From JANDLT01 sp041743485 (GTDB taxonomy: Bacteria > Acidobacteriota > Blastocatellia > Pyrinomonadales > Pyrinomonadaceae), in assembly GCA_041743485.1 (NCBI GenBank), contig JBGTMR010000167.1:1-64000 (forward strand): a stretch of 64,000 nt of DNA. The letters are read 5' to 3'. The notes under the pieces were generated by a model. It made no database searches and was not told the DNA's origin. It saw only the letters and a program-made list of their open reading frames with translations. A program made the position numbers and the translations under genes. Shown piece by piece: positions 8,306 through 17,401 of the stretch (positions within the stretch are counted from its first letter, which is position 1; each line of letters begins with the position of its first letter).

Positions 8306-9415
8306 ATGGTCAAAATACTCCCGAAAAACCTTTGGCTACGGCGCCCGCTTCTCGCGGGCGGCGCGGTTGTAGTCGGCGGCATGGCAATCTTCTTTGTCAT
8401 TGACCGAATGCTCGCCGCGCCGCGCTACAGCGGCGCAATCACGGATCACTTCGACGGCGAAGTTTTCGACAACTCCGTGCCGACGAAAGACAAAGGCTTG
8501 TTCGACATTCTGCGCTGGCAATTGTCATCGGGTGAGCGCGGCGCGTGGATGGATTACCGCGAGGTTGCGCCCGGCGCCGCGCCGCCGCGAGAGGTTGAGC
8601 GCGGCGAGTTGCGCGTGACGTTCATCAATCACGCGACCGTGCTGATTCAGATTGACGGCGTGAACATACTGACCGACCCCATGTGGTCGGAGCGCGCGAG
8701 TCCGTTCGCCTTCGTCGGTCCGAAGCGCGTGCGCCCGCCAGGTCTGCAGTTCGATGACTTGCCACCGATTCATGCTGTTGTCGTCAGTCACAATCACTAC
8801 GACCATATGGACGTGCCAACCTTGCGGCGGCTGGCAGAGAGGCACAAAGCCCCTGTGTATGTCGGACTCGGTAACAGCGCGCTACTTGAAAGAGAAGGGG
8901 TCGCGGGTGGCGTTGACCTTGATTGGTGGCAGACGGTTGAACTCGAAGGTGGCGTGCGCTTGACGAGCGTGCCCGTGCGGCACTGGACGTCGCGCGCGAC
9001 GAGCGACCGCAGGCGCACGCTGTGGTGCGGTTTCGTCATCGAAGGCGCGGCGGGCAACGTCTATTTCGCTGGAGACACAGGCTATGGCGACCACTTTGCA
9101 CAGGCGCGTGAAAAATTCAAATCATTCCAACTCGCGCTGCTGCCTATCGGCGCGTATCGTCCCGTGTGGTTTATGTCAGACTTCCATATGTCACCCCAAG
9201 AAGCCATACGCGCGCACGATGATCTGCGAGCCGCGACAAGCATCGGGATACACTTCGGCACGTTCCCGCTCGCGGATGACGGCGAGATGGAAGCTCCCGA
9301 TGAGTTGCGGCGTCTGCTTGAACAAAGAGAGGCAGCCGCAGGGGGCAACGACGGACGGCGCTTTGTGGTGCTCGGTTTCGGCGAGAACCTAGACATATCG
9401 TCAGCTGCGCGGTAA
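8306..9415 (+). CDS. MBL-fold metallohydrolase (NAPE-PLD/UlaG-like)
   Basis: 369 residues from ATG at 8306. An N-terminal membrane anchor or signal (GGAVVVGGMAIFFVIDRML) precedes the metallo-beta-lactamase fold. Metal ligands: HNHYDH in VVSHNHYDHMD (HxHxDH), then VPVRHW, FAGDTGYGDHF and SIGIHFGTFPLAD. HATVLIQIDGVNILTDP is typical of N-acyl-phosphatidylethanolamine-hydrolysing phospholipase D relatives. Substrate is unknown, perhaps a phospholipid; the protein faces the periplasm if the anchor is real. Confidence 0.85.
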   Translation: MVKILPKNLWLRRPLLAGGAVVVGGMAIFFVIDRMLAAPRYSGAITDHFDGEVFDNSVPTKDKGLFDILRWQLSSGERGAWMDYREVAPGAAPPREVERGELRVTFINHATVLIQIDGVNILTDPMWSERASPFAFVGPKRVRPPGLQFDDLPPIHAVVVSHNHYDHMDVPTLRRLAERHKAPVYVGLGNSALLEREGVAGGVDLDWWQTVELEGGVRLTSVPVRHWTSRATSDRRRTLWCGFVIEGAAGNVYFAGDTGYGDHFAQAREKFKSFQLALLPIGAYRPVWFMSDFHMSPQEAIRAHDDLRAATSIGIHFGTFPLADDGEMEAPDELRRLLEQREAAAGGNDGRRFVVLGFGENLDISSAAR

Positions 9416-9585
9416 ACGTCAAACAGGAATAACCAAAGAGCACCCGCTACACAATGAAAATGGCTCTTTACCACAATCGAAATGATTAAAGAGAGCCACT
9501 AACGCGCACTTTACTAACAGACGTAGAACACTTGAGCGGTAGTCTGCTCGGTGCGTGTAACACTGGCTTTTACCTAAATCTCCAT

Positions 9586-9614
9586 TTGACAATCCTAACT
9601 GTATCTAATACAGT
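9586..9614 (+). promoter_or_regulatory. Promoter and operator of the Rrf2 gene, leaderless layout
   Basis: TTGACA (9586-9591) and TACAGT (9609-9614) are 17 bases apart. The perfect inverted repeat ACTGTAT-CTA-ATACAGT (9598-9614) covers the -10 box. The expected RNA start is at about 9621, one base before the ATG at 9622, so the message would be leaderless. The layout predicts autorepression. Confidence 0.6.
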
Positions 9615-9621
9615 AACCGTT

Positions 9622-10041
9622 ATGGCGACCAACACCCAATTCTCAATCGCGGTTCATTTGATGATCGCGCTCGGCTTTGGTGGCGGGCGGCAAGCGACAT
9701 CAAGCGAACTGGCGGGAAGCATCAATACGAGTCCGAGTTTTGTGAGAAGGATTTTGGCGAAACTGTCGAAAGCGGGTCTCGTCAGCACGACGACCGGAAA
9801 ATCCGGCTCATGCGTGCTGGCTAAAAGAGCTGAAGACGTTTCGCTGCTGGAAATTTACAAAGCGGTTGACGCTCCGCAGACTTTTGCGATTCACGACTAT
9901 CCGGTACAAGGCAGTTGCCGTGTGAGCTGCAATATCGAATCGGTAATGAATAAAGTTTTAGACAAAGCGCAGAATTCGTTTGAAGGCAATTTGGGAGATA
10001 CGAGTCTGGCGGAAGTAATCGCAGATATTAGTTGCGGCTAA
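9622..10041 (+). CDS. Rrf2-family transcriptional regulator
   Basis: 139 residues from ATG at 9622. FSIAVHLMIALGF and SSELAGSINTSPSFVRRILAKLSKAGLV are the Rrf2 winged helix. Two cysteines sit late in GSCRVSCNIESV, where IscR-type members hold a cluster or redox cysteines; one cysteine of the usual three is missing. It stands just upstream of two short-chain dehydrogenases and probably controls them. Confidence 0.88.
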   Translation: MATNTQFSIAVHLMIALGFGGGRQATSSELAGSINTSPSFVRRILAKLSKAGLVSTTTGKSGSCVLAKRAEDVSLLEIYKAVDAPQTFAIHDYPVQGSCRVSCNIESVMNKVLDKAQNSFEGNLGDTSLAEVIADISCG

Positions 10042-10058
10042 ATTTTTTTGGATGTAAC

Positions 10059-10077
10059 TGTTACTACTTCGGTAACA
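10059..10077. promoter_or_regulatory. Candidate operator in front of the first SDR gene
   Basis: TGTTAC and GTAACA flank a seven-base spacer between the Rrf2 stop codon and the SDR gene. The core shares AACTGT with the operator at 9598, so the same regulator could bind here. Confidence 0.4.
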
Positions 10078-10115
10078 ATTCGGAGACATAAAGAGAGAGA
10101 TTAAGAGGAAAAATT

Positions 10116-10961
10116 ATGAGCGAAAACAAAGTTTGGTTTATTACGGGAACGTCGAGCGGCTTCGGACGCATTCTGGCGGAAGAAGTTTTGGCGAAGGGCG
10201 AAAGGGTGGTGGCGACGGCGCGAAAGCCGGAAGTTTTACAGGACTTGGTGGAAAAATATCCCGACACGGCTCGTGCGGTAAAACTCGACGTGACGAATCT
10301 TGAAGACGTAAAAAATGCGGTTTCTGAAGCTGTCAAGGAATTCGGGCGCATTGACGTGCTGGTTAATAACGCCGGTTACGCACTAGCCGGTGCGATTGAA
10401 GAAACGAGCAATGAACAAATCCGGCAGCAGTTTGACACGAATCTGTTCGGCGTTTTGAATGTCACGCGCGAAGCTCTGCCCGTTTTGCGCCGGCAAAAAA
10501 GCGGTCATATCGTTAATATCAGTTCGGTGGTCGGGTTTTCGGCGTTTCCGTCGTTGGGCATTTATTCGGCATCGAAATTTGCGCTCGAAGGCATCTCCGA
10601 AGCGTTGGCGGCGGAAGTCGCGCCGCTCGGAATAAAGACGACGCTGGTCGAGCCGGGACCTTTTTACACGGGCGGTGTCGAGCGCGCGATTTTCGCCGAC
10701 AATCTTCTGCCGGAGGCTTATCCAGTGACCACGCAGCTTCCCGAGGCTTTTCGAGAATTTAGCCGCACGGCGGGCGATCCGGTGAAAGCCGTGCGCGTCA
10801 TCATCGAAGCGGTCGAAGCGGACGATCCGCCGTTTCGCCTGCCGCTGGGATTGCCTGCGTTTGAAGCCATCGAAGCCAAGCTCGAACAGGTGAAACAGGA
10901 AATTTCGATCTGGCGGACGCGGGCGATTGACACGAATTTTGATACCGCCGCAACCGCTTGA
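10116..10961 (+). CDS. Short-chain dehydrogenase/reductase
   Basis: 281 residues. Classical SDR: cofactor loop TGTSSGFGR near residue 11, NNAGYALAGA near 85, Ser in VNISSVVG, and catalytic YSASK near 155. It oxidises or reduces a small alcohol or carbonyl with NAD(P)H; the substrate is unknown. The ribosome site is AGAGGAAAAA. Lies downstream of the Rrf2 gene and about 40 bases before a second SDR, likely one operon. Confidence 0.92.
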   Translation: MSENKVWFITGTSSGFGRILAEEVLAKGERVVATARKPEVLQDLVEKYPDTARAVKLDVTNLEDVKNAVSEAVKEFGRIDVLVNNAGYALAGAIEETSNEQIRQQFDTNLFGVLNVTREALPVLRRQKSGHIVNISSVVGFSAFPSLGIYSASKFALEGISEALAAEVAPLGIKTTLVEPGPFYTGGVERAIFADNLLPEAYPVTTQLPEAFREFSRTAGDPVKAVRVIIEAVEADDPPFRLPLGLPAFEAIEAKLEQVKQEISIWRTRAIDTNFDTAATA

Positions 10962-11001
10962 TAATGAAATCAATAAATTCACACAAGAAGAGGAAGTAGT
11001 G

Positions 11002-11745
11002 ATGAGCGAACAAAATAAAAAAGTAGCATTGATTACCGGAGCCAATCGCGGCATCGGTTTTGAAACGGCGCGGCAACTCGCGAAAAAGGGAATCAAGGTT
11101 TTAGTCGGGGCGAGAACCGAAGAAAACGGCAGGGAAGCTGAAGCCAAATTGAAGGCTGAAGGCTTCGACGCGGAATTCATTTTGCTCGACGTTGATGACG
11201 CGAAAACGCATAAATCGGCGGCAAAGCACGTTGAAAAAAATTACGGCAAACTCGATATTTTAATCAACAACGCCGGAGTTTTGCTCGAGGACAACACCGG
11301 CGCGGCACATCAAGCGAGCGAGACTTCACCGGATGTTTTTCGCAAAACTTTTGATACGAATTTTTTCAACACGATCGCCGTCACGCAGGAATTTGTTCCG
11401 TTAATAAAGAAATCGGACGCTGGCAGAATAGTCTTTTTATCAAGTGGGTTGGGTTCGCTCTCTCTGCACAGCGACCCGAATTCGCCGATTTATAATTACA
11501 AACGTCCGGCTTACGACATCTCGAAGACTGCGATCAACGGTTACGCCGTGCATCTCGCGCACGAATTAAAAGACACCTCAATTAAAGTCAACGCGGCGCA
11601 TCCGGGTTCGGTCGTCACCGATATGAACCGAACTGGCGACATTCCGGTCGAAGAAGGCGCGAAAACTTCGGTTGATTTGGCGACGCTTCCGGCGGACGGT
11701 TACACCGGTAAATTCATTCATCTCGGTCATGAATTGCCCTGGTAA
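11002..11745 (+). CDS. Short-chain dehydrogenase, carbonyl-reductase-like
   Basis: 247 residues from ATG at 11002 behind GAGGAAG. TGANRGIGFE is the cofactor loop, NNAGVLLED follows, Ser lies in VFLSSGLGS and the catalytic motif is YDISKTA. The insert before YxxxK and the late AAHPGSVVTDM are typical of plant- and bacteria-type carbonyl reductases. Probably cotranscribed with the upstream SDR. Confidence 0.92.
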   Translation: MSEQNKKVALITGANRGIGFETARQLAKKGIKVLVGARTEENGREAEAKLKAEGFDAEFILLDVDDAKTHKSAAKHVEKNYGKLDILINNAGVLLEDNTGAAHQASETSPDVFRKTFDTNFFNTIAVTQEFVPLIKKSDAGRIVFLSSGLGSLSLHSDPNSPIYNYKRPAYDISKTAINGYAVHLAHELKDTSIKVNAAHPGSVVTDMNRTGDIPVEEGAKTSVDLATLPADGYTGKFIHLGHELPW

Positions 11746-11791
11746 AACCTTGCCGATCAAGATCGTCGAAATGATTTTGAACGGGTTTTGC

Positions 11792-11855
11792 CCGGACACA
11801 GCAGCTTCGCGCGTTTTTCATAACCGGACACAGCAGCTTCGCGCGTTTTTCATAA
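11792..11855 (+). repeat. 32-bp perfect tandem duplication
   Basis: A 32-base unit starting CCGGACACAGCAGC and ending GTTTTTCATAA occurs twice without a gap (11792-11823, 11824-11855). It lies in decayed coding DNA between the SDR gene and a serine-hydrolase remnant, and probably arose by slippage. Confidence 0.9.
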
Positions 11856-11896
11856 CCGGAGACGCGCGAACGGCTGCTTGTGACGAATGGATATAG

Positions 11897-12037
11897 ACGG
11901 TTTGGTTTTATTTCGTTGACCCGAAAGAGAAGCTGACGGTGGTTTGCTTGTCCGACACCGCCATTGCTGGAATGGTCGGAGAATTTCCGACAGCTTTAGT
12001 GGGCGCGATTTACGGCAATGGAAAACCTTTGCGGTGA
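11897..12037 (+). pseudogene. C-terminal remnant of a serine hydrolase (beta-lactamase family)
   Basis: 47 codons ending in TGA read VWFYFVDPKEKLTVVCLSDT and GMVGEFPTALVGAIYG, like the last strands and helix of class C beta-lactamase-related serine hydrolases. The catalytic SxxK and YxN parts are absent. The region 11746-11896 before it holds only the tandem duplication and no intact frame. Confidence 0.5.
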
Positions 12038-12124
12038 TTTGAGTCGGCTCACGGGTCGCCCGTCAACGACTCAGGCAAATGCCGTCGTCCGCTCTCAAGA
12101 AATGAAAGTTCTCAAAATCGAAAA

Positions 12125-13366
12125 ATGAGTTCAACAAAACGAAGTAATTTCTTCATCATCTTAATTCTCGGCGCGTTATCAACCGTCACGCCTTTTGCCA
12201 TTGATATGTATCTGCCCGCGTTTGGGCAGATTGCGACTGATTTAGATACGAGCGCGCCGAAAATCGCTTTTTCGTTGTCGAGTTATCTAGTCGGAATGGC
12301 AATCGGACAGATTTTCTACGGACCGCTGCTGGATCGTTTCGGAAGAAAACCTCCGCTCTACTTCGGTCTTTTATTATTCATCGCGGCGTCAATCGGCTGC
12401 ATCGCTTCCGGCACAATCGAATCGCTAATCGTCTTCCGTTTCCTTCAGGCGTTAGGCGGATGCGCGGCGCAGGTCGCGGCGGTAACAATGGTGCGGGATT
12501 TCTTCCCGGCGGAAGAAAGAATGAAAGTTTTCTCCTTGCTCGTATTGATTCTCGGAGCCGCGCCGCTGCTCGCGCCGACGGTCGGCAGTTTTGTCGCCGC
12601 GAATTTGGGCTGGCAAGCGGTGTTCATCGTTTTGGCGGGAATGATCGCGGTGCTGCTCGCCGTCGTGTTTTTCTTTTTGCCGGAAGGTCACGAGCCGGAC
12701 GAATCGGTTTCGTTGAAACTCAAACCTATTCTGGTTAATTTCGCTGCGATCTTAAAAGAGCCGCAATTTTACACTTATGCTTTCGCGGGCGCGTTTTCCT
12801 TTGCCGGACTGCTCGTTTACGTCGCCGCTTCGCCGATTATTTTTATGAACATTTTCAGAGTCGGCGCGAAAACATTCGGCGGCATATTCGCGCTTCTTTC
12901 AATCGGGATTATCGGCGGCAGCCAAGTGAATCTTCTCTTGACGCGATGGTTCGAGAGCGAGCGCATTTTTCATGTCGCGCTCATTTGCCAGTGCGTCGTG
13001 AGCGTTATTTTTCTTGCCGGAACATTTACAGGATTCTTCGGACTCACCGCCACGACGATTCTTTTTTTCGCGTTTCTTTCGTGTCTCGGCATTCTGTCTC
13101 CGAATGCGACTGCTCTCGCGCTCGCTCCTTTCGGCAAAAACGCCGGCAGCGCTTCGGCTTTACTCGGATTTCTGCAAATCGGCACGGGCGCACTTGCGTC
13201 ATCGGGAGTCGGGCTTTTCAGCTCCGGCAACAGTCTTCCCGCCATTAGTATTTTGGCGGCGACCGCCCTGCTAGCCTTATTAATCCTGATTGCCGGAAAA
13301 CGAACAATCGTTCGCGGAAACGAAGTCGAAGAGATTGAACCGACGCTTTTGCCTCAGGCGAGTTAA
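12125..13366 (+). CDS. Bcr/CflA-type multidrug efflux transporter (MFS)
   Basis: 413 residues with about twelve membrane segments. Family hallmarks: FAIDMYLPAFGQIA in helix 1, GQIFYGPLLDRFGRKPPLY (motif A) between helices 2 and 3, and RFLQALGGCAAQVAAVTMVRD (motif B/C region). Drug:proton antiport across the inner membrane; members export bicyclomycin, chloramphenicol or small metabolites. No ribosome site is obvious before ATG 12125. Confidence 0.92.
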   Translation: MSSTKRSNFFIILILGALSTVTPFAIDMYLPAFGQIATDLDTSAPKIAFSLSSYLVGMAIGQIFYGPLLDRFGRKPPLYFGLLLFIAASIGCIASGTIESLIVFRFLQALGGCAAQVAAVTMVRDFFPAEERMKVFSLLVLILGAAPLLAPTVGSFVAANLGWQAVFIVLAGMIAVLLAVVFFFLPEGHEPDESVSLKLKPILVNFAAILKEPQFYTYAFAGAFSFAGLLVYVAASPIIFMNIFRVGAKTFGGIFALLSIGIIGGSQVNLLLTRWFESERIFHVALICQCVVSVIFLAGTFTGFFGLTATTILFFAFLSCLGILSPNATALALAPFGKNAGSASALLGFLQIGTGALASSGVGLFSSGNSLPAISILAATALLALLILIAGKRTIVRGNEVEEIEPTLLPQAS

Positions 13367-13396
13367 ATACAATTATAAATTCAAGGAAAAATTGTT

Positions 13397-13792
13397 ATGA
13401 AGATCAGCAAGGAAGTGAAAAGTTTGAATATGCCGTGGGAACAAGAATACGGCTACTCGCAGGCGGTCAAAGTCGGCGACACCGTTTATCTGTCCGGGCA
13501 GGTCAGCCACGACGAGACGGGAGAAATCGTCGGTATCAATGATATGGAAGCGCAGATGCGGCGGGCTTATGCCAACGTGCAAAAACTACTGGCGGACTAC
13601 GGTGCGGGTGTGGAGAGCATCGTTGACGAGACACTGTTTGTCACTGATATAGAAGCGGCTTACGCGGCGGCGGTCAAATGCCGCAAGGAAATCTTTTCCG
13701 GCAGTCCGGTTCTGGCAAGCACCATCGTTCAAATCGAGCGGCTCGCGTTTCCCGAACTGATGATTGAAATCAAATGCGTCGCTAAGGTGTGA
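13397..13792 (+). CDS. RidA-family (YjgF/YER057c/UK114) deaminase
   Basis: 131 residues. YSQAVKVGDTVYLSGQVSHD and the MRRAYANVQKLLADYGAG block match the family. RidA hydrolyses reactive enamine/imine intermediates. The usual Arg near the end (in PVR) is replaced by PVLASTIVQIERLAFPEL, where an R is kept in IER; the catalytic role is therefore uncertain and it may be one of the Rid2-7 groups. Ribosome site AAGGAAAA. Confidence 0.85.
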   Translation: MKISKEVKSLNMPWEQEYGYSQAVKVGDTVYLSGQVSHDETGEIVGINDMEAQMRRAYANVQKLLADYGAGVESIVDETLFVTDIEAAYAAAVKCRKEIFSGSPVLASTIVQIERLAFPELMIEIKCVAKV

Positions 13793-13819
13793 AACCCGTC
13801 GAAAAATGCAGGAGCAAAA

Positions 13820-13879
13820 ATGAGATACAAACTTTTGGGCACAAGCAGTCTGCGCGTTTCCGAACAGCTTTTTCGCTAA
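13820..13879 (+). pseudogene. N-terminal stub of an aldo/keto reductase
   Basis: ATG at 13820 follows a good GGAG ribosome site and reads MRYKLLGTSSLRVSE, the standard start of aldo/keto reductases, then stops after 19 codons. The barrel is gone; 13880-14096 holds no recognisable gene. Deletion remnant. Confidence 0.6.
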
Positions 13880-14096
13880 TGAGTTCGTCCACAATGTTGT
13901 CTATGGCGGGATGCGCGATTCGATTGACGCATAGGCGGATGAGCCGCGAACAAATACGAAAAGTATTCTCGTGTTCGCGTCAAAAATAGATTCGATTCCG
14001 CTTAATACAAAGTTTGGCAGCTATCGTTTACAACGGATGCGCCGGTAGAAAAACAACTTCGTTAAAGCATCCACTTGAACACAAGGAGAGATTCAG

Positions 14097-14477
14097 ATGT
14101 CAGAGACAAATAAAGCAATCTTAGAAGAGGCAAATGCGGCTGTCGCTGAAGGCAACTATGAAGGATTTTTGTCGTTCTGCGCCGACGACACCCAATGGAC
14201 GTTTGTCGGCGACAGAACCCTTAAAGGAAAAGAAGCCGTTCGCCAGTATATGGCAACGACATACATAGAGCCGCCAAAGTTCACGGTCGATAACACAATC
14301 GCTGAGGGTGAATTCCTCACGGTACTCGGCGACATAACCATAAAGGACGAGGACGGGAAGGCGGTTCATCACTCATATTGCGATGTCTGGCGCTTTCGCG
14401 AGGGTAAGATTGTCGAATTAAGGGCTTTCGTTATCAAAACCGAGGTCAAGGATGAAACCAACAGTGCGGCGTATTGA
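14097..14477 (+). CDS. SnoaL-like (NTF2 fold) protein
   Basis: 126 residues. EANAAVAEGNYEGFLSFCAD, DDTQWTFVGDRTLKGKEAVR and YCDVWRFREGKIVELRAFV show the NTF2-like cone of SnoaL/nuclear-transport-factor-2 proteins, which can be small isomerases, hydrolases or binding proteins. AAGGAGAG precedes the ATG. Function cannot be read from the sequence. Confidence 0.85.
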   Translation: MSETNKAILEEANAAVAEGNYEGFLSFCADDTQWTFVGDRTLKGKEAVRQYMATTYIEPPKFTVDNTIAEGEFLTVLGDITIKDEDGKAVHHSYCDVWRFREGKIVELRAFVIKTEVKDETNSAAY

Positions 14478-14550
14478 TGTCAAGCCTCTTTTTGTGATTG
14501 ATGATTTTTCTGGCTATAACGCGCCGCCGAACAATTCAAAGGAATGATTT

Positions 14551-15003
14551 ATGTATCACGCAATCGTCAAGCGGATCGCCAAAAAGAATTTCGAGCGAGT
14601 TAATCAAAAGGATTTCGATGCGTTATTGAAGGATTGTGTTCCGAACGTCCACCATCGGTTTGGAGGGCGGCACGCGCTGGGCGGTGAGCGTCATGATCGC
14701 GAGACGTTGCGCCTCTGGTTTGAACGGTTAGGTCGTCTTGTCCCTAAACTCACGCTGACGGTGCATGATATTTGGGTAAAGGGTCTGCCTCACAACACCA
14801 CCGTTATCATCCGTTGGTCGGCTGCCGACACACTTCCAGACGGTTCCCCTTACCGCAATCACGGCGTTCATATCGTTCGGATGCGTTGGGGAAAGATCGT
14901 GGAGATTGACGCGAACGAAGATTCGCAAGCTGTCGCAGAGAACTTGAAGATGCAGGCTGCATATGGAGTTGAGGAAGCAGTGGCACCGCAGATCGTAAGC
15001 TAA
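14551..15003 (+). CDS. SnoaL-like polyketide-cyclase-fold protein
   Basis: 150 residues, a second NTF2-fold protein. FERVNQKDFDALLKDCVPN, HHRFGGRHALGGERHDR and GVHIVRMRWGKIVEIDANED are typical. AAAGGAATG lies before the ATG. Not closely similar to the protein at 14097, so not a recent duplicate. Confidence 0.82.
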   Translation: MYHAIVKRIAKKNFERVNQKDFDALLKDCVPNVHHRFGGRHALGGERHDRETLRLWFERLGRLVPKLTLTVHDIWVKGLPHNTTVIIRWSAADTLPDGSPYRNHGVHIVRMRWGKIVEIDANEDSQAVAENLKMQAAYGVEEAVAPQIVS

Positions 15004-15049
15004 TCGCACTTTTGGCATACGCCAACTTGGTTATTTTAGGAGAAAAATT

Positions 15050-16015
15050 ATGTATGTTGTTTTCGGCGCGACCGGACAAACCGGTTCCGCGGTTGCCGAC
15101 ACCTTGCTTGAGCGCAAACTTCCCGTTCGCGTCGTGCTGCGCTCGGATAAAGCCGCCGACGCCTGGCGGGCGAAAGGCGCAGACGTTGCTTTTGCCGACT
15201 TGACGGACGCGAGTGCGATGATCACCGCGTTAACGGGAGCGACAGGCGTTTACGCGATGAATCCGCCCGCTTACGACGCCTCTGATATATAGGTTTTCTA
15301 AATAGATTGTGTATTTGAAATCTCAAATTTGAAATGTCAGATAGAAGAACAAAATCAGAATCACTACAAATCATTTCGGAAAGCTATATTTGCGATTGCA
15401 AAAGAGGTCGGCGCGCATTACGTGGAAGCGATAAGGAGATCCGGCGTGCGTAAAGCCGTTTTGCTGTCATCCGTCGGCTCGCAGCACGCATCCGGCACGG
15501 GCAATATCCTGACGACGCATTATCTGGAAAACATCTTCGGCGAGCTAGAGATTCCGGTGACTTTCTTGCGCGCGGCGGGGTTTATGGACAACTGGAACGG
15601 CGTGGTTTCGGTTGTCGCTGAAAAAGGCGTTTTGCCGGGCTTCTATCAGCCGCTTGATCGCAAGCTGCCGATGGCGGCGGCGAAAGACATCGGGCGCGCT
15701 GCCGCCGTTGCCTTAACCGAAGAGTGGACGGGCAAGCGCACCATCGAACTCTACGGCGCGGCGGATTATTCGCCAAATGATGTCGCCGCCGCTTTCACTG
15801 CTGCATTGAAGCGCGATGTGCAAGCCGTCGCCCTTCCTGAAAGCGAGTGGCAGCGGACGATTGAAGGTTTCGGGTTTTCGCCCGAAACTGCGAACAGTTA
15901 CGTCGAGATGATGCGCGGCTTTAACTCCGGTCATATAGTTTTTGAAAATAACGCGGCAACCGAAACTCGCAGAGGTGCGACGACCATTGAAGATTACGCT
16001 CGCGAAGCCGTCTGA
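15050..16015 (+). pseudogene. NmrA-family NAD(P)-binding protein split by a miniature element
   Basis: The first part (from 15050, AGGAGAAAAA ribosome site) reads VVFGATGQTGSAVADTL and ends at a TAG inside an insertion at 15288-15388. The rest resumes in the same frame from about 15389 with FAIAKEVGAHYVEAIRRSGV and runs to 16015. Removing about 99 bases restores one protein of about 288 residues. Relatives reduce quinones or sense NADPH. Translation of the distal part from an internal start is conceivable but would lack the cofactor loop. Confidence 0.8.
15288..15388. mobile_element. About 100-bp miniature inverted-repeat element in the NmrA gene
   Basis: The ends are imperfect inverted repeats: TATAGGTTTTCTAAATAGATT at the left against TATAGCTTTCCGAAATGATTT read inward from the right. 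The inside is AT-rich and noncoding. Flanking TA/ATA at both sides suggests a TA target, as for IS630/Tc1-mariner types. Exact ends are uncertain by a few bases. Confidence 0.6.
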
Positions 16016-16032
16016 AATATTCGATTAACCCG

Positions 16033-17043
16033 ATGAAGAAACTTTCCGACATTCCGTTTTCGGTTCTCGACCTCTCGCCGATCAATCAGGGTTCGACGGC
16101 GGCAGAGTCGTTCCGCAACTCTTTGAATTTAGCGCAGCACGCCGAGCGTCTGGGATTTCATCGTTACTGGCTCGCCGAACACCACAACATGACGGGCATC
16201 GCAAGCGCGGCGACATCGGTTGTGATCGGCTACATCGCAAGCGGAACATCAAAAATCCGCGTCGGCGCGGGCGGCATCATGCTGCCGAATCACGCGCCGC
16301 TCGTCATCGCCGAACAATTCGGGACGCTCAAATCGTTGTTCCCTAATCGGATTGATTTAGGTTTGGGACGCGCTCCCGGTTCAGACCAAATGACGGCGCG
16401 TGCGCTGCGTCGCACACTGCATAGTGACGGCGACGATTTCCCGGAGTTGCTCGAAGAGTTGCGATTCTTCTTTCGCGCGCCAACGGAAAATCAAAGAGTG
16501 CGAGCCGTACCGGGCGCGGGGTTGAACATCCCCGTTTGGCTTCTTGGTTCGAGCGATTTTTCAGCACGGCTTGCCGGACAGCTTGGATTACCCTTCGCCT
16601 TCGCAGGGCATTTTTCGCCCGAATACATCTTGCCCGCGCTCGAACTTTATCGAAAGAGCTTCAAAGCATCGGAGAAATTAGAAAAACCATACGCGATGCT
16701 GGCGATGAATATGGTCGCCGCCGAGACGGACGCGCAAGCGCAGTTTCTAGCAACGACACAGTTCCAAGCTTTTCTCCGACTATCGCGCGGAACGCCGGGC
16801 GAAATGCAGCCGCCAATTGAAAACATGAACGAGGTTTGGACGGCACGGGAAAAGGCGGCTATTGAGTCTCGTTTAGGCGGTTCGGTAATCGGTAGCACCG
16901 CCACTGTGAAAAGGGGTTTAGAGAAGATTCTGGCAGAAACAGACGCCGATGAGTTGATGCTTAACTCGATGATTTACGACCATACGGCAAGGCTTCATTC
17001 TTATGAAATCGTGGCTGATGTGTGGAAGGAAAATCTTGCTTAA
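16033..17043 (+). CDS. Luciferase-like monooxygenase (LLM class oxidoreductase)
   Basis: 336 residues, TIM-barrel bacterial-luciferase family. HAERLGFHRYWLAEHHNM, GAGGIMLPNHAPLVIAEQ and RIDLGLGRAPGSDQMT are group-1 signatures. Such proteins use FMNH2 or F420; the MsnO8-like subgroup is most similar by eye. It starts 17 bases after the NmrA-like gene, so they likely formed an operon. Substrate unknown. Confidence 0.92.
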   Translation: MKKLSDIPFSVLDLSPINQGSTAAESFRNSLNLAQHAERLGFHRYWLAEHHNMTGIASAATSVVIGYIASGTSKIRVGAGGIMLPNHAPLVIAEQFGTLKSLFPNRIDLGLGRAPGSDQMTARALRRTLHSDGDDFPELLEELRFFFRAPTENQRVRAVPGAGLNIPVWLLGSSDFSARLAGQLGLPFAFAGHFSPEYILPALELYRKSFKASEKLEKPYAMLAMNMVAAETDAQAQFLATTQFQAFLRLSRGTPGEMQPPIENMNEVWTAREKAAIESRLGGSVIGSTATVKRGLEKILAETDADELMLNSMIYDHTARLHSYEIVADVWKENLA

Positions 17044-17401
17044 CGCGCAAAAGCGAACCGCCAGTTCGCATCCTCGGCGGACGGTTCGCGGTGCTCCCGA
17101 CTTGCGACGGGCGGCGGCGCGGCGTTCGACTTTTCCCCGGATGCTTAACCTGAGTTCGAGCGGTTAAGAACGTCCAAGAAGTTGCTCATATTTCTTCCGA
17201 AGCTTCGGTTGCTTAAGATGCAGATCGCAAACCGAAGTGGTGCGCGCCGCTTCGACACCCGTGCAGGTGCGCGGCGTCGCCACAAGGAAGTTAATGTAAT
17301 CTTCGCAACTGACTTTCGGCGCGTTCATTCAACCTTTTTACGCTACCGTAGTTCAATTGCGTAACCCCTAAATAATTTGTCAATGCCTGTCAGCTAATAC
17401 G
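17044..17401. other. Intergenic region between convergent genes
   Basis: No gene is supported. An inverted repeat (GCGAACCG near 17053 and CGGTTCGC near 17081) could act as a bidirectional terminator between the plus-strand monooxygenase and the minus-strand Crp/Fnr gene, but no T-tract follows it. Confidence 0.4.

Noticed and set aside
10383..11180. 265-codon minus-strand frame opposite the SDR genes
   Set aside because: Shadow of two clear SDR genes on the plus strand.
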